A stretch of DNA of 64,000 nucleotides from Stomatohabitans albus (GCF_036336025.1 NZ_JAYKKE010000001.1:124001-188000); one strand, 5' to 3'; positions 18,415 through 27,787 are shown, numbered from the stretch's first letter. The notes: a model not told the origin generated them from the sequence alone. Made by a program: numbers and translations.

Positions 18415-18524
18415 GCGCCTAGTGTGCCTGTTTCAAGCCGCTGCCGTTGAACAGACTGTCATGGTGTGCATTTGGAAGGTCGTACCTGGCCACACCGGAA
18501 CAAATGAACATGGCATGAGTATTG

Positions 18525-18727
18525 GTGTCGGTGCACGGCATTGGTAGAGTGCGTGCCGAGGTGTGAAGGGAATCTGGTGAAAATCCAGAACTGACGCGCA
18601 GCGGTAACAACATCATAGAGCGATAAACCACTGATGAATCAGTTGGGTTGCACAGCACTAGTGAGGTATCCAGTGAGGTGTTGGGAAGGTTCGCTCATTG
18701 CCCGGTTGAAGTCCGAAGACCTACCTC
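18525..18727 (+). promoter_or_regulatory. Cobalamin riboswitch 1 (canonical)
   Basis: The conserved B12-box core is clear: AAGGGAATCTGGTGAAAATC from 18566, its pairing arm CCAG, then GACGCGCAGCGGTAAC ending near 18608. The stem CACTAGTG...CAGTGAGG and the GTTGGGAAGG element follow. The 3' box AAGTCCGAAGACCTACCTC ends at 18727. It sits in the 364-base gap between hisS and the permease at 18779 and should switch off the transporter when cobalamin is abundant. The remaining 18415-18524 holds no gene that I can see and presumably carries the promoter. Confidence 0.92.
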
Positions 18728-18778
18728 AGTGCATATACCCCGATAGCCACGCGACTTGGCTGATGTTCAGGAGGCCCA

Positions 18779-19846
18779 TTGAATAGGAATGCAAGCACGT
18801 TTGACGCTGAGTTTACTGAACTTGCCAAGATCAGAAAACGAATCGTAATTGTGGTTATTGTGTTGGCTATCGGTGTCATCGTTGCGCCCCTCTTGACCTT
18901 TATGGTCGGTCCTGCCCCGGTCGATCCTGGCACTGTTTTCGGTGTAATTGCCGAGAACCTTGGATTTTCTGTGCCCGTGGACTGGAGTTCAAATATTGAT
19001 GCAATTGTCTGGCGAACACGGGTACCTCGGGTGCTCACCGGCATTGGCGCTGGCATGACCTTGGCGATCTCAGGGGTCGCGCTACAAGCGCTTATTCGCA
19101 ACCCGTTGGCCGAACCATTCATTTTGGGTATCAACTCGGGAGCGTCGACGGGAGCAGCCATTGCCATTTTGGTCATCGGTGCCCATAGCGTTGTTGGAGT
19201 GCCACTCCTGGCCTTCTTAGGGGCCATCGCTGCACTCGTCTTCGTGATGATTGCCGCAGGTGGGCATGGGGCAACCTCATCACGACTTGTCTTAGCTGGG
19301 CTTGCGGTGGGCTATGCCGCAACAGCATTAACCAATTTGTTAATTTTTACTGCCTCGAATGTTGAAGCTGGGCAGGCGGTATTGTTTTGGATGCTGGGGT
19401 CCTTGTCCCGTGCCGATTGGTCTAGCGCCACGATTGCAATCAGTACTGGCCTTGCCTTAACGGTTATTTTGTTTGTCGTTGCCCCCGTCCTGGACGCCCT
19501 CGCTGCTGGCGATTCAACGGCACGCTCTATTGGCGTAAATCCTGGTCTGGCTCGCGCGACCATTTTGATTGTGGTGAGTGCAGGTATCGCCTTTATCGTG
19601 TCGGTAAGTGGTGGCATTGGGTTTGTTGGCCTGGTGATTCCTCACTTATGCCGTGGGCTGGTTGGTCATACTCATCGTGGACTGGTCCTCGCCTCCACAT
19701 TGGCTGGCGCCATCTTCTTAATTGGGGCAGACGCCATCGCCCGAACAGTGCTTGCACCTGCTGAGCTTCCCATTGGTGTGATTACCGGCGTGGTCGGTGC
19801 ACCGTTCTTGTTGTTGTTGATGCGCGCACAGAATAAGCCGTTTTAG
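18779..19846 (+). CDS. btuC: BtuC-like (FecCD family) ABC permease, transporter 1
   Basis: A 355-residue permease with about ten membrane helices, the FecCD fold used for B12, heme and siderophores. Family marks: TRVPRVLTGIGAG, the RNPLAEPFILGINSGAS block, and the C-terminal SGGIGFVGLVIPHLCR, which docks the ATPase. The start is an unusual TTG at 18779, supported by CAGGAGG five bases upstream. It lies about 50 bases behind a canonical cobalamin riboswitch and heads the set permease-ATPase-binding protein. B12 or a related corrinoid is the likely substrate because of the riboswitch, not because of the protein sequence alone. Confidence 0.92.
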   Translation: MNRNASTFDAEFTELAKIRKRIVIVVIVLAIGVIVAPLLTFMVGPAPVDPGTVFGVIAENLGFSVPVDWSSNIDAIVWRTRVPRVLTGIGAGMTLAISGVALQALIRNPLAEPFILGINSGASTGAAIAILVIGAHSVVGVPLLAFLGAIAALVFVMIAAGGHGATSSRLVLAGLAVGYAATALTNLLIFTASNVEAGQAVLFWMLGSLSRADWSSATIAISTGLALTVILFVVAPVLDALAAGDSTARSIGVNPGLARATILIVVSAGIAFIVSVSGGIGFVGLVIPHLCRGLVGHTHRGLVLASTLAGAIFLIGADAIARTVLAPAELPIGVITGVVGAPFLLLLMRAQNKPF

Positions 19847-19855
19847 GGGGCGATC

Positions 19856-20617
19856 ATGCTTGAAGTTCAAGATGCGGTTGTTAACCGAAGCAACATCGCC
19901 ATTGTTCATGGCGTCAGTTTTGATGTTCGCCACCAAGAGACCGTCGGCATTGTTGGCCCCAACGGATGTGGCAAATCAACGTTGCTTAATGCGATCTATA
20001 AAGCCTTGCCATTGGCGTCGGGCAACGTACTCATTGATGGCACCGATGTGAGTACATGGTCCACACGTGAGACGGCGCGGCGAGTGAGTGTAGTTCAACA
20101 AGATTCCAGCGCTGCCCAAGCGATGAATGTCTATGACACCGTTCGGTTAGGGCTCTTTGCTCATCGTTCGATGTTGTCCTTTGGTGGTAAAGAGGACCGC
20201 GAAATCATTATGGAGGCACTCGAACAGGTTGCGATGACCAAATACGCACACCGCCCCATCACCCAAATCAGTGGTGGTGAACGCCAGCGTGTGCTGATCG
20301 CCAGGGCAATCGTCCAAAACGCAAGCCATCTCCTCCTTGATGAACCCACCAACCATCTGGACTTACACCATCAATACGAACTGTTACATCTCGTCAAAAC
20401 ACTCGGGCGAACCTGTGTCATTGTGCTCCATGACCTTAATCTCGCAGCCACCTACTGTGACCGTATCGTGATGATGAATGAGGGTGCAGTGATCGCGGCA
20501 GGCACACCCGAAGAGGTATTCACCGAGGAGCGCATTACACAGGTGTACCGCGTAAAAACGACCTGCCAACGAACCAACGGCCATATTCATATGCAGTTTG
20601 GCCGACTTGAATCCTGA
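19856..20617 (+). CDS. btuD: BtuD-like ABC ATPase, transporter 1
   Basis: A 253-residue ATPase of the FecE/BtuD branch that powers the permease encoded nine bases upstream. Walker A GPNGCGKST lies near 35-43, the signature is ISGGERQR, Walker B is LLLDEPTNHLD and the H-loop is VLHDLN. All catalytic elements are intact. The third gene of the set, the binding protein, follows 32 bases later. Confidence 0.93.
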   Translation: MLEVQDAVVNRSNIAIVHGVSFDVRHQETVGIVGPNGCGKSTLLNAIYKALPLASGNVLIDGTDVSTWSTRETARRVSVVQQDSSAAQAMNVYDTVRLGLFAHRSMLSFGGKEDREIIMEALEQVAMTKYAHRPITQISGGERQRVLIARAIVQNASHLLLDEPTNHLDLHHQYELLHLVKTLGRTCVIVLHDLNLAATYCDRIVMMNEGAVIAAGTPEEVFTEERITQVYRVKTTCQRTNGHIHMQFGRLES

Positions 20618-20649
20618 TTTCATCTACCCGCCGAGAGAAAGAGAAACAG

Positions 20650-21753
20650 ATGATACCCCGTTCCTTTGCCGCACTTGTTCTTGCCGCAAGTACCTTGTTA
20701 GCGGCCTGTTCGTCAACCCCAAGTAATGCTCCAAGTGATGCGCCAAGCGACAGTGCAAGTGCCACAACTGAAACTGCAACAAGTGAATCTTCTTCGCCAG
20801 ATGCCAGTGAACCTTCAACGGAAACTGCCGGTAGTTCAAGTGGTGCCTACACGGTTGCAGCCCATACGACCTATCCCTACGAAACAGAATCCTGTGGGCG
20901 TAAACTGACCTTTAAGGAAAGCCCAAAGAAAGTGGTCTCTATCGGGTTCGCTACCGTACCGACCATGATTGATTTGGGTCTAGAAGACCGTATTGCTGGC
21001 CTCACTCAGGAAATTCCAGAACATACATATCCCGCTGAGATGGAAGCCAAAATGAAGGCCATGCCGAGGCTGCTTTCGAGTCAAAAAGGGGGTGGCGGCG
21101 TCGAGGTATCCACTGAAACGATTTTGAATGCTGAAGCAGACATGACGATTGGTCCAGAAAACAACATGGACTTTGATGCCCTCGCTGCGGCAGGTGTACA
21201 AGGCTTTGTTCAAGCCGGTTATTGCCGAAACGTAGACCCCGCTCCCGCCAAAATCAGTGACATTCATGATGTCTACGACGCAATCGGCCAGATTTTTGAT
21301 GTGCCTGAGGCAGCTGCCAAAGCGAAAGAGGATGTTGATAAGCGCCTTGAGGCTGTCAAAGGGACCGATAGCACACCGGCAGGCACTGCTGCCGTACTCT
21401 ATCTCACTCCTGGTGAAGCAACCGTGTGGACCTACGGTACGTCATCAATGGCCCATGTGATTATGGAGACGGCTGGCCTTGATAATGTCTATAAGGACAA
21501 CGATAAGCGGGTATTTGAACTCAGCCTTGAAGACCTGCTTGCTCGCAACCCTGATCGCATCATTTTGGTCAATATCGGCTATGACGAGGCCGAAACCAAG
21601 GAAGCCTTCACCACGATGGGCAATATGAAAGACCTCAAAGCGGTTAAAGAAGACAAGGTGATGGTTATGCCTTTTGCGTGGACCGATCCTGCCTCATCAC
21701 TCGTGGTTGATGGTATCGAAAAGGTGAGTACTTGGGTGAATGAAACGAAATAG
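20650..21753 (+). CDS. btuF: Corrinoid/siderophore-type binding lipoprotein (BtuF-like), transporter 1
   Basis: A 367-residue exported lipoprotein: a signal peptide with lipobox LLAAC (Cys near 19), a Ser/Thr/Ala/Glu linker to about residue 70, then a class III periplasmic-binding fold (KVVSIGFATVPTMIDLGLEDRIAGL, later NPDRIILVNIGY). It captures ligand at the cell surface for the preceding permease and ATPase. Three Cys remain in the mature domain. It is followed at 21776 by a hairpin, which ends the operon. Confidence 0.9.
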   Translation: MIPRSFAALVLAASTLLAACSSTPSNAPSDAPSDSASATTETATSESSSPDASEPSTETAGSSSGAYTVAAHTTYPYETESCGRKLTFKESPKKVVSIGFATVPTMIDLGLEDRIAGLTQEIPEHTYPAEMEAKMKAMPRLLSSQKGGGGVEVSTETILNAEADMTIGPENNMDFDALAAAGVQGFVQAGYCRNVDPAPAKISDIHDVYDAIGQIFDVPEAAAKAKEDVDKRLEAVKGTDSTPAGTAAVLYLTPGEATVWTYGTSSMAHVIMETAGLDNVYKDNDKRVFELSLEDLLARNPDRIILVNIGYDEAETKEAFTTMGNMKDLKAVKEDKVMVMPFAWTDPASSLVVDGIEKVSTWVNETK

Positions 21754-21775
21754 TCCTAGCTACTAACAGCTGTTC

Positions 21776-21801
21776 AGCGGGTTGTCCTCGGACAGCCCGC
21801 T
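21776..21801 (+). terminator. Likely terminator of transporter-1 operon
   Basis: A 12-bp stem with one G-U pair (21776-21787 with 21790-21801) and a two-base apical gap, 22 bases after the stop of the binding lipoprotein. Only a weak T-rich tail follows. Confidence 0.65.
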
Positions 21802-21891
21802 GCTACTATCTGTCATCCGTATTACTGATAATGGTTCGCAGTAACAGTGATAAGGATGGCTGCGTGACCACACACCTTTCACCCGTACTGG

Positions 21892-23154
21892 ATGGTCCTG
21901 TTGCGTTCTGCTCTGAATGATTATCGTGCCTTTCGCGCACTTCCACCCCATCTTCAGTTAACCATCATCACCAGCTTTGTATTTAATTGCGGGTTCTTTC
22001 TGGTCATCCCGTTCTTGGCATCACATATGAAAGATGATCTGGCATTTGCGGGAGCCCTCGTCGGTGTGGTCTTAGGGGTTCGCACCTTTGCCCAACAAGG
22101 CATGTTTTTCTTTGGGGGGATGATAGCCGACCGCTTTGGCATTAAACCGTCGCTATTAATTGGCTGTCTGGTCCGTATTATTGGGTTTTTGTTTCTTGGA
22201 TTCGCTATAGAGCCGGTGGGCATGATTACAGGTGCTGTACTCACTGGTCTTGCCGGAGCGCTGTTTACCCCCGCCATTGAGTCTGCCGTCTCAACATGGG
22301 CCCATGAGGTTGAAACGAGCGGTGGCATTACACGGAAAGAAACCTGGGGTATCTACGCGGTATTCAGCCAGATGGGTTCAGTTGTTGGACCTGGCTTAGG
22401 TGCAATCCTCTTTGGGGTGCCATTCCCCCTCGTGTGTACGATCGCTTGTGGTGCTTTTTTCGTGATGTTTGTATTACTTGCCCTCAAGTTGCCGCGGCAC
22501 ATTGAGGGACTGGAATACTCAAACCCCCTCGACAGTATCCGTGCCATTACGGCTAATCGTGCATTTATCATCTTCGCTGTCATCAATGCCAGTTTTCTCA
22601 TCACATACAATCAGCTCTATCTCGCCCTACCGGCTGATATCAGCCGTCAAGGAATGCCCGGCGGGTTAATTGCGTGGTATTTCGGGCTGGCCTCCATTAT
22701 TTCCATTCTTGGCCAGATGCCTTTAGCCCGTTTGGCGATTGCCAAAGGATTCCGCACCACGCTTGTACGAGCCTATGTCATTATGGCTGCTGCCTTTCTT
22801 CCCTTGCTGGCCGTATCGCCTTTTGCTGGGCACGGAGAATGGTTTCAGGCACTACCTGCAATCGCAATGGTGATTTTGCTCCACATAGGGTTCATGCTCA
22901 GTGCCCCAATGACCCGTGACCTCACCGCCGTCCTTGCGCGTGAACGGCACGTCGCCACACACATGGGGGTCGTTGGCACCATGGGCGGTATCGGAGTTCT
23001 GGTGAGTTCAACCATCACCGGTTCACTACTCGAGTACACCACCGAGCCGTCGCTCTTGTCGGTCATCCCTTGGATTGGATGCATGGTGTTCCCGATTTGT
23101 TCAGCCATCGCCTTCTCGTTTTTCCCCTTCCCAGAGTCAGAACCCACGAACTAG
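21892..23154 (+). CDS. MFS transporter
   Basis: A 420-residue major facilitator protein with about twelve membrane helices. The loop 2-3 motif reads GGMIADRFGIKPSLLIG, close to the classic GxLaDrxGrrxxl. It resembles the drug-efflux MFS group (MdtH-like), but substrate cannot be read from sequence. The position between two corrinoid-type ABC systems is suggestive of a linked role and no more. An imperfect palindrome TTACTG-N11-CAGTAA (21822-21844) lies upstream and might be an operator. The start at 21892 is the first usable ATG; no clear Shine-Dalgarno sequence precedes it. Confidence 0.82.
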   Translation: MVLLRSALNDYRAFRALPPHLQLTIITSFVFNCGFFLVIPFLASHMKDDLAFAGALVGVVLGVRTFAQQGMFFFGGMIADRFGIKPSLLIGCLVRIIGFLFLGFAIEPVGMITGAVLTGLAGALFTPAIESAVSTWAHEVETSGGITRKETWGIYAVFSQMGSVVGPGLGAILFGVPFPLVCTIACGAFFVMFVLLALKLPRHIEGLEYSNPLDSIRAITANRAFIIFAVINASFLITYNQLYLALPADISRQGMPGGLIAWYFGLASIISILGQMPLARLAIAKGFRTTLVRAYVIMAAAFLPLLAVSPFAGHGEWFQALPAIAMVILLHIGFMLSAPMTRDLTAVLARERHVATHMGVVGTMGGIGVLVSSTITGSLLEYTTEPSLLSVIPWIGCMVFPICSAIAFSFFPFPESEPTN

Positions 23155-23157
23155 TCC

Positions 23158-23188
23158 ATCGGCGTTGGTGGTGGTGACCAGCGCCGAT
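23158..23188. terminator. Bidirectional hairpin between convergent genes
   Basis: A 12-bp stem with one G-U pair (23158-23169 with 23177-23188) and a seven-base loop, placed between the MFS stop at 23154 and the ATPase stop at 23207. Confidence 0.68.
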
Positions 23189-23206
23189 AGCAGACATACC
23201 AACCCG

Positions 23207-24034
23207 CTACAACACGCCCCCTGGCGCTGTGGACGGGTTAGAGTTCTCAGTGGTGTCAGAGGACTGATAGCTAAAAAGAATGCGTCGATCACCCGTTATG
23301 GGGTCCGTCACATGTGCAGCCGAGATCCCAAATACCTCACGGAGTCGTTCTGGGCTGAGCACCATTTCTGGGGTGCCCATGGCTACCAGGCGCCCCTCAT
23401 GAACAACAACCACCTGGTCAAAGTAGAGGGCGGCAAGATCGAGGTCATGCATTGCCGCAACAATCGTCTGGCCCAACTCGCGCACCATGGTTAGCAAGGT
23501 GTGTTGGTGGCGGACATCTAAATGGTTTGTTGGTTCATCTAAAAAGAGCAACTCCGTTTGCTGTGCAATCCCGCGAGCAAGAAGGACACGACGCTGTTCA
23601 CCACCAGAAAGCTGGTGGAACCCGCGGTCAGCATACGCACGCATCTGGACTTGCTCTAAGACTGCCAATACCGTCTCATATTCAGAGGCATTACCCCCCG
23701 TCCATGGTGGACGATGCGGAAGCAACCCCAAGGCCACAACTTCGGCAACCGTGAGGTCTGCCGGGGGTTCTTCGTTTTGCCCCACCATGGCCATGCGCCG
23801 GGCGCGCTGGCGTGGTGACAGACGCTGCAAGGCTCGCCCTTGAATACGAACAGATCCTGAAGGTATGGGAATGATTCCAGCCAGGGTACGCAACAGGGTA
23901 GATTTTCCTGCCCCATTCGGGCCAACCAGGGCAACCATCTGCCCTCGGGGAATCTCAAGGTTGATGCCATTCAAAATAACCTGTTTCCCGATGGCACAAT
24001 CAAGATTGGTTGCTTGGAGCGCAATCTCGGTCAT
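23207..24034 (-). CDS. FecE/BtuD-like ABC ATPase, transporter 2
   Basis: A 275-residue ATPase with Walker A GPNGAGKST, signature LSGGEQRR, Walker B LLFLDEPTNHLD and the switch His in AAMHDLDL. The start ATG shares the ATGA overlap with the stop of the permease gene, so translation is coupled. The C-terminus is extended by a short Ser/Asn/Thr tail. It is the last gene of the second transporter set. Confidence 0.92.
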   Translation of the reverse strand: MTEIALQATNLDCAIGKQVILNGINLEIPRGQMVALVGPNGAGKSTLLRTLAGIIPIPSGSVRIQGRALQRLSPRQRARRMAMVGQNEEPPADLTVAEVVALGLLPHRPPWTGGNASEYETVLAVLEQVQMRAYADRGFHQLSGGEQRRVLLARGIAQQTELLFLDEPTNHLDVRHQHTLLTMVRELGQTIVAAMHDLDLAALYFDQVVVVHEGRLVAMGTPEMVLSPERLREVFGISAAHVTDPITGDRRILFSYQSSDTTENSNPSTAPGGVL

Positions 24035-25110
24035 CAGCTTGCACCTCCAAAGTGATAGTGACGCCGCCCCAGCAATATCAAAAAGACCGGAGCACCGACG
24101 AGGCCAGTGACCACACCCAATGGCACTTCCATCGGCGGAGCCATGATACGGGCGGCTACATCAACCCAAACAAGAAAGAGTGAGCCGGTTAACATTGCAA
24201 CGGGCAAGACGACTTTGTGCCGAGCACCCACCATCAGGCGTGCCAAGTGGGGCACAATCAATCCCACAAACCCGATCCCACCAGAAACGGCGACAAGGAC
24301 ACCAACCAGACCCGCTTGGAGTACAAAAATACCATTGCGTACACCGCGTACTGGAACACCAAGGCTGGTGGCCACATCGGGACCATTGGCGAGGGCATCA
24401 AGCCAGCCGCTTATGGCCATCAAGAGGAGAAATGACACCGTCACCACGATGAAGGGGAATGCCAATTGTCCCCACTTAGCTCTTGTAAGACTGCCAAGGA
24501 GCCAAAACAGTACCGATTGCGCCGCTTGGGGTTCTTGGCTCCGGAAGACAAGGAAACTTGCGATCGCTGAAAATGCGGAACTTAATACTGTGCCTGTAAG
24601 CACGAGACGAAGCGGGGTCAACCCGCCTTGGGCCATGGCCACCCCAAAGACCACGGTTGCCGCTCCGAGTGCTCCGACAAGTGAACCGGCGGTGAGGGCA
24701 ATGCTGCCAAGGGATGTGAACAGCCCCAAGGTGATCACTGCAGTTGCCCCAACGCTGGCACCCGAAGAAATCCCAAGGAGGTAAGGGTCCGCGAGCGGGT
24801 TGCGAACCAGGGTTTGAATCACGGTGCCGGCAACGGCGAGTCCAGCCCCCACCGAGCAGCCCAGTAATACGCGTGGTGCACGGATATTCCATACGATTGT
24901 TTGTGCCGTTGGTGGCACCTCACCTTGACCAGTGAGGTTGAATCGCAGCACATCTAGAACCGTGTCTGGTGGGATGGGGCTTGGGCCGAAGCCGGTGGCT
25001 AAAATCGCGCTCACGATAAGCAGGATCAATAGCCCAATCACTAAGGGCAGAACGGGAAGTCGACGTATGGCCATCTGATGACCAGATGGCCGGGACGGTG
25101 TCATCGCCAT
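24034..25110 (-). CDS. FecCD family ABC permease, transporter 2
   Basis: A 358-residue permease with about ten membrane helices. The family blocks WNIRAPRVLLGCSVGAGLAV, RNPLADPYLLGISSGAS and SGGIGFVGLIVPHLARL are all present. It is encoded 21 bases after the binding lipoprotein and overlaps the ATPase by the ATGA junction. Substrate is inferred to be a corrinoid from the upstream riboswitch candidate; siderophore or heme transport uses the same fold. Confidence 0.92.
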   Translation of the reverse strand: MAMTPSRPSGHQMAIRRLPVLPLVIGLLILLIVSAILATGFGPSPIPPDTVLDVLRFNLTGQGEVPPTAQTIVWNIRAPRVLLGCSVGAGLAVAGTVIQTLVRNPLADPYLLGISSGASVGATAVITLGLFTSLGSIALTAGSLVGALGAATVVFGVAMAQGGLTPLRLVLTGTVLSSAFSAIASFLVFRSQEPQAAQSVLFWLLGSLTRAKWGQLAFPFIVVTVSFLLLMAISGWLDALANGPDVATSLGVPVRGVRNGIFVLQAGLVGVLVAVSGGIGFVGLIVPHLARLMVGARHKVVLPVAMLTGSLFLVWVDVAARIMAPPMEVPLGVVTGLVGAPVFLILLGRRHYHFGGAS

Positions 25111-25131
25111 GGACCAGTCAGAACCTACTCG

Positions 25132-26304
25132 TTACTGAGCTTGTTGGGCACCGTACCCAAATGACGCTGGCATGGCCGCGTTAAGGTCACTTGCTGGAAC
25201 AAGGCCAAGGTCCTCAAGTCCCTTACGTACTTGAACGGCGGCTTCGATATTTGGATAGCCACTGGTGAAGAGGACAAGAGGCAACACAATGATGCGGTTT
25301 TCTTTGACCACATCAAGGTTAGCTAATGCCGGTTGAGTTTGAATTGTCTTGATTTTGTTAGGAATCTCATCGGCATCGCCCTTGCGATAATCCAGTACCA
25401 CAATCACATCAGGTTCAGTGGTTGCGACGGCTTCCCAACTCGCTTTAAACCAGGTCGTGTCCTGGTCTTCAAAGACGTTAATACCGCCAGCTACATCAAT
25501 GATGCCTTGAGGCGGGCCATTATGTCCTGAGGTATAGAGCTCATCGGTACCGCTATCAAAGAGTAGAATCTTCGGCTTCTTCTCTGGCTGGGGCGCATTC
25601 TTCAGTTCGTCCAACCGAGCGTTGAACTCCTCAAGGGCCTTCGCAGCCTCATCGGTATTGCCCGTGAGCTTGCCATAATTCTCAATATCTGAGCGCACCG
25701 CATCCCAAGGGTCCATGGTGCCAAGTTTTGAGGCACTGCCTGCGGCGGGATCTTGTCGGCATGAATCGCTGATAATGTACGTTGGAACACCGTTGTCATT
25801 AGCCGCTTCAACCGTCACCCCTGACGAGCCGGAAAAGAGACCGCTAAAGGAACCAATCAAGAGGTCAGGGTTTGTGGAGACAATCATCTCCATCGAAATT
25901 GGGTTTTCTAGACGTGGTACGTTCTCTATGCCTGGCCCATAGAGGGCTGTCAATACATCATCATTATCTTTGCGCAAGGTCGCTGCCGCTAATTTGTCTG
26001 CGGCACCAATACGTAGCAAGGTCCCGACATTGGCTGAATTACTGGTTGCCACGATATGTGAAACTTGGCCATCGTAGGTGATTTCATTGCCACAGTTGGT
26101 GAGGGTGATGGGGCCACTACTGGCTTCACTGGTTGTTGAGGCAACACTTGCACTTGAGGTCGCTTCAGCACTGGGTGAAGCCGATGATTGCGTAGCTGAG
26201 GAATCTGATGGATTAGGTTGGGCCTGGCCACAGCCGGTGAGGGTAAGGGCAGCCAAACCAGTGGAAAGCACCCACAAACTAAGTGTTTTGGCGAATGACG
26301 ACAT
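25132..26304 (-). CDS. BtuF/FepB-like binding lipoprotein, transporter 2
   Basis: I place the start at 26304 (390 aa) because GAAGAGGA lies seven bases before this ATG and the signal peptide then begins at residue 1; an ATG at 26394 would put 30 odd residues ahead of it and run into the riboswitch. The lipobox is TLTGC (Cys near 25). A Ser/Ala/Glu linker is followed by a class III binding fold with LTNCGNEITYDGQ, LLRIGAADKLAAAT and EPDVIVVLDY. It delivers ligand to the permease encoded 21 bases downstream. Confidence 0.9.
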   Translation of the reverse strand: MSSFAKTLSLWVLSTGLAALTLTGCGQAQPNPSDSSATQSSASPSAEATSSASVASTTSEASSGPITLTNCGNEITYDGQVSHIVATSNSANVGTLLRIGAADKLAAATLRKDNDDVLTALYGPGIENVPRLENPISMEMIVSTNPDLLIGSFSGLFSGSSGVTVEAANDNGVPTYIISDSCRQDPAAGSASKLGTMDPWDAVRSDIENYGKLTGNTDEAAKALEEFNARLDELKNAPQPEKKPKILLFDSGTDELYTSGHNGPPQGIIDVAGGINVFEDQDTTWFKASWEAVATTEPDVIVVLDYRKGDADEIPNKIKTIQTQPALANLDVVKENRIIVLPLVLFTSGYPNIEAAVQVRKGLEDLGLVPASDLNAAMPASFGYGAQQAQ

Positions 26305-26344
26305 AGCAATCCTCTTCACGATAGGGTCCCAATTGGGACGTGAA

Positions 26345-26512
26345 ACCTGAGAAGAATCAGCCGGACACCGGGTACGAGGCTGTCGATCAATCACGCCTTC
26401 CCAGACATGGGGTGTCTGGCAGTTGTGGGTATGACCACGCTGTGACCACCACAGGTTTGTAATGGCGCTTCACCGCATTCCCATTCTCTTGTGGCAACTG
26501 ATTCTCAGCTGA
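26345..26512 (-). promoter_or_regulatory. Divergent cobalamin riboswitch candidate 2
   Basis: Reading the minus strand in the 284-base gap before the binding lipoprotein: GGGAATGCGGTGAAGCGCC (the usual GGGAAxxxGGTG core) at about 26490-26470, then CTGTGGTGGTCACAG, then a CCAGACA...TGTCTGG stem followed at once by GAAGG (the expected post-stem element), and a weaker 3' box around GGTGTCCGG. Order and spacing fit the cobalamin class, but the CGCAACGGT box and the closing ACCTGCC box are poorly kept. It could be a variant aptamer. Confidence 0.6.
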
Positions 26513-26588
26513 GCCTAGCGCACTAGAGCCTCAGTAGACCTGTCCATTAAGGATTGATATAGCGAATACACCAAATGACTGGCTGCCA

Positions 26589-27119
26589 TCACTGGCTGGT
26601 GATGAGCTCGGGGTCAAACAGATAGTGCACTGTTCGCCAGACGGGGTCATGGGGCCGATCATCTTTGATGACTCGAGCACCTGTAGATTCCCAAAATGGG
26701 ATCGCCGCATCGTGCGTGTCATGGGTGTGGAGATAGAGGTGTGTAACCGACGGGGCTGCCTTTGCCCACTCAATTAGCTCTTGCACAATCGCACGGGCAA
26801 TACCGTGACGGCGCCACTCTTTTAGTACTGAGAGTCGGGTGATCTGTGCCACCTCCGGGTCATCTTTCTCAACGTACCCATCGATCGTGAGTGGTGCCCC
26901 CATCCGGATACCGCCGCATCCAACCACCTGGTCACCAACCTTGGCTACGAGGAGCATGTTGGTTCCGGTGTAGACGGTAGCCAAGTGGTCAACATCCCAA
27001 TGCCAATCAGGGTTATAGGACCATCCGAAATCTTCTTCAATACCTCGCATAATCAGCGCTTGAAGGGCTGGTACATCAGACGGTTCCATTGGGCTAATTA
27101 CAAACTCAGGATGAGACAT
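26589..27119 (-). CDS. GNAT family N-acetyltransferase
   Basis: A 176-residue GNAT enzyme. The acetyl-CoA pyrophosphate loop is EWRRHGIARAIV near residues 95-106, preceded by the beta-4 strand ITRLSVL. It acetylates an unidentified amine. The gene stands alone with no operon partner; the ATG is at 27117-27119. Confidence 0.88.
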   Translation of the reverse strand: MSHPEFVISPMEPSDVPALQALIMRGIEEDFGWSYNPDWHWDVDHLATVYTGTNMLLVAKVGDQVVGCGGIRMGAPLTIDGYVEKDDPEVAQITRLSVLKEWRRHGIARAIVQELIEWAKAAPSVTHLYLHTHDTHDAAIPFWESTGARVIKDDRPHDPVWRTVHYLFDPELITSQ

Positions 27120-27183
27120 GGCCCCATGATATGTAAATGATTCGCATGTACTTGTTGTATGCGGAATACCTGTTCAACTCGAT

Positions 27184-27741
27184 TCAGGGCAAGGGAGAGA
27201 TCAAATCCGGTTGTATCTTGCGCACCTTATTTGTATACAGCTTGCGTTTCTTTTTGGGATTACCTACATACAACCACCCAAGCAACTGTTCACCCTTTTT
27301 CAGCCCATGGAATCGTTTAACTTCTTTAGCGGAGGTCCAACTCCCTGACCGCCAGACCACACCCCAACCGCTGGCCCAGAGGGCGGTAGCCATAAAAAAG
27401 GCAGCCCCGGTTGCGGTTGCCATCTGTTCCCACGCGGGCACTCCCCCTTTGGTCTTGGGACTCGCGATAATCGCAATGAGGAGCGGTGCGCTTAAGGCTT
27501 TCTTATGTGGTTTCTTCCCTTTTTTACCTGCTGCCTTATTGAAGGCGATACCGAGGGCATGGCGGTCCTTTCCACGGATTGTGTGCATACGCCAACAGTT
27601 GAGTTTGCCGTGATTGGCAACCTGGACAACGGCAGGTAATAGCGCGTTTAGTTCGTCATCGGTAGGCGCCTTATCACCTACGTCTTTACAGCTCCGCCGT
27701 TGGGCCAAGGTCTCCAAAAAAGCCTTCGTATCGACTGCCAT
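27184..27741 (-). CDS. Nitroreductase family protein, copy 1 (IdeR-box promoter)
   Basis: A 185-residue FMN-type nitroreductase fold (YdjA-like): RRSCKDVGDKAPTDDEL at the start, a central VANHGKLNCWRMHTIRG in the position of the family's usual 'dH.rlqPWrf' segment, and a C-terminal LLGWLYVGNPKKKRK. I choose the ATG at 27741 rather than 27756 because AAAGG lies just before it and the length then equals that of the neighbouring paralogue. An IdeR/DtxR-like operator sits 47 bases upstream, so iron repression is likely. The reduced substrate is unknown. Confidence 0.82.
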   Translation of the reverse strand: MAVDTKAFLETLAQRRSCKDVGDKAPTDDELNALLPAVVQVANHGKLNCWRMHTIRGKDRHALGIAFNKAAGKKGKKPHKKALSAPLLIAIIASPKTKGGVPAWEQMATATGAAFFMATALWASGWGVVWRSGSWTSAKEVKRFHGLKKGEQLLGWLYVGNPKKKRKLYTNKVRKIQPDLISPLP

Positions 27742-27754
27742 GCACTGCCTTTCC

Positions 27755-27782
27755 ATCGGGTAAGGAACACACCTTACCCGAT
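27755..27782. terminator. Inverted repeat between nitroreductase copies
   Basis: A perfect 11-bp stem (27755-27765 with 27772-27782) with a six-base loop. On the minus strand it lies after copy 2 and inside the leader of copy 1, so it may end transcription from copy 2 or shape the copy 1 leader. Confidence 0.55.
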
Positions 27783-27787
27783 AGGAT

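Noticed and set aside
21822-21844. Zur or MarR-type operator before the MFS gene
   Set aside because: The palindrome is only six bases per arm with an eleven-base gap and matches no consensus I can name, so it is mentioned only under the MFS gene.
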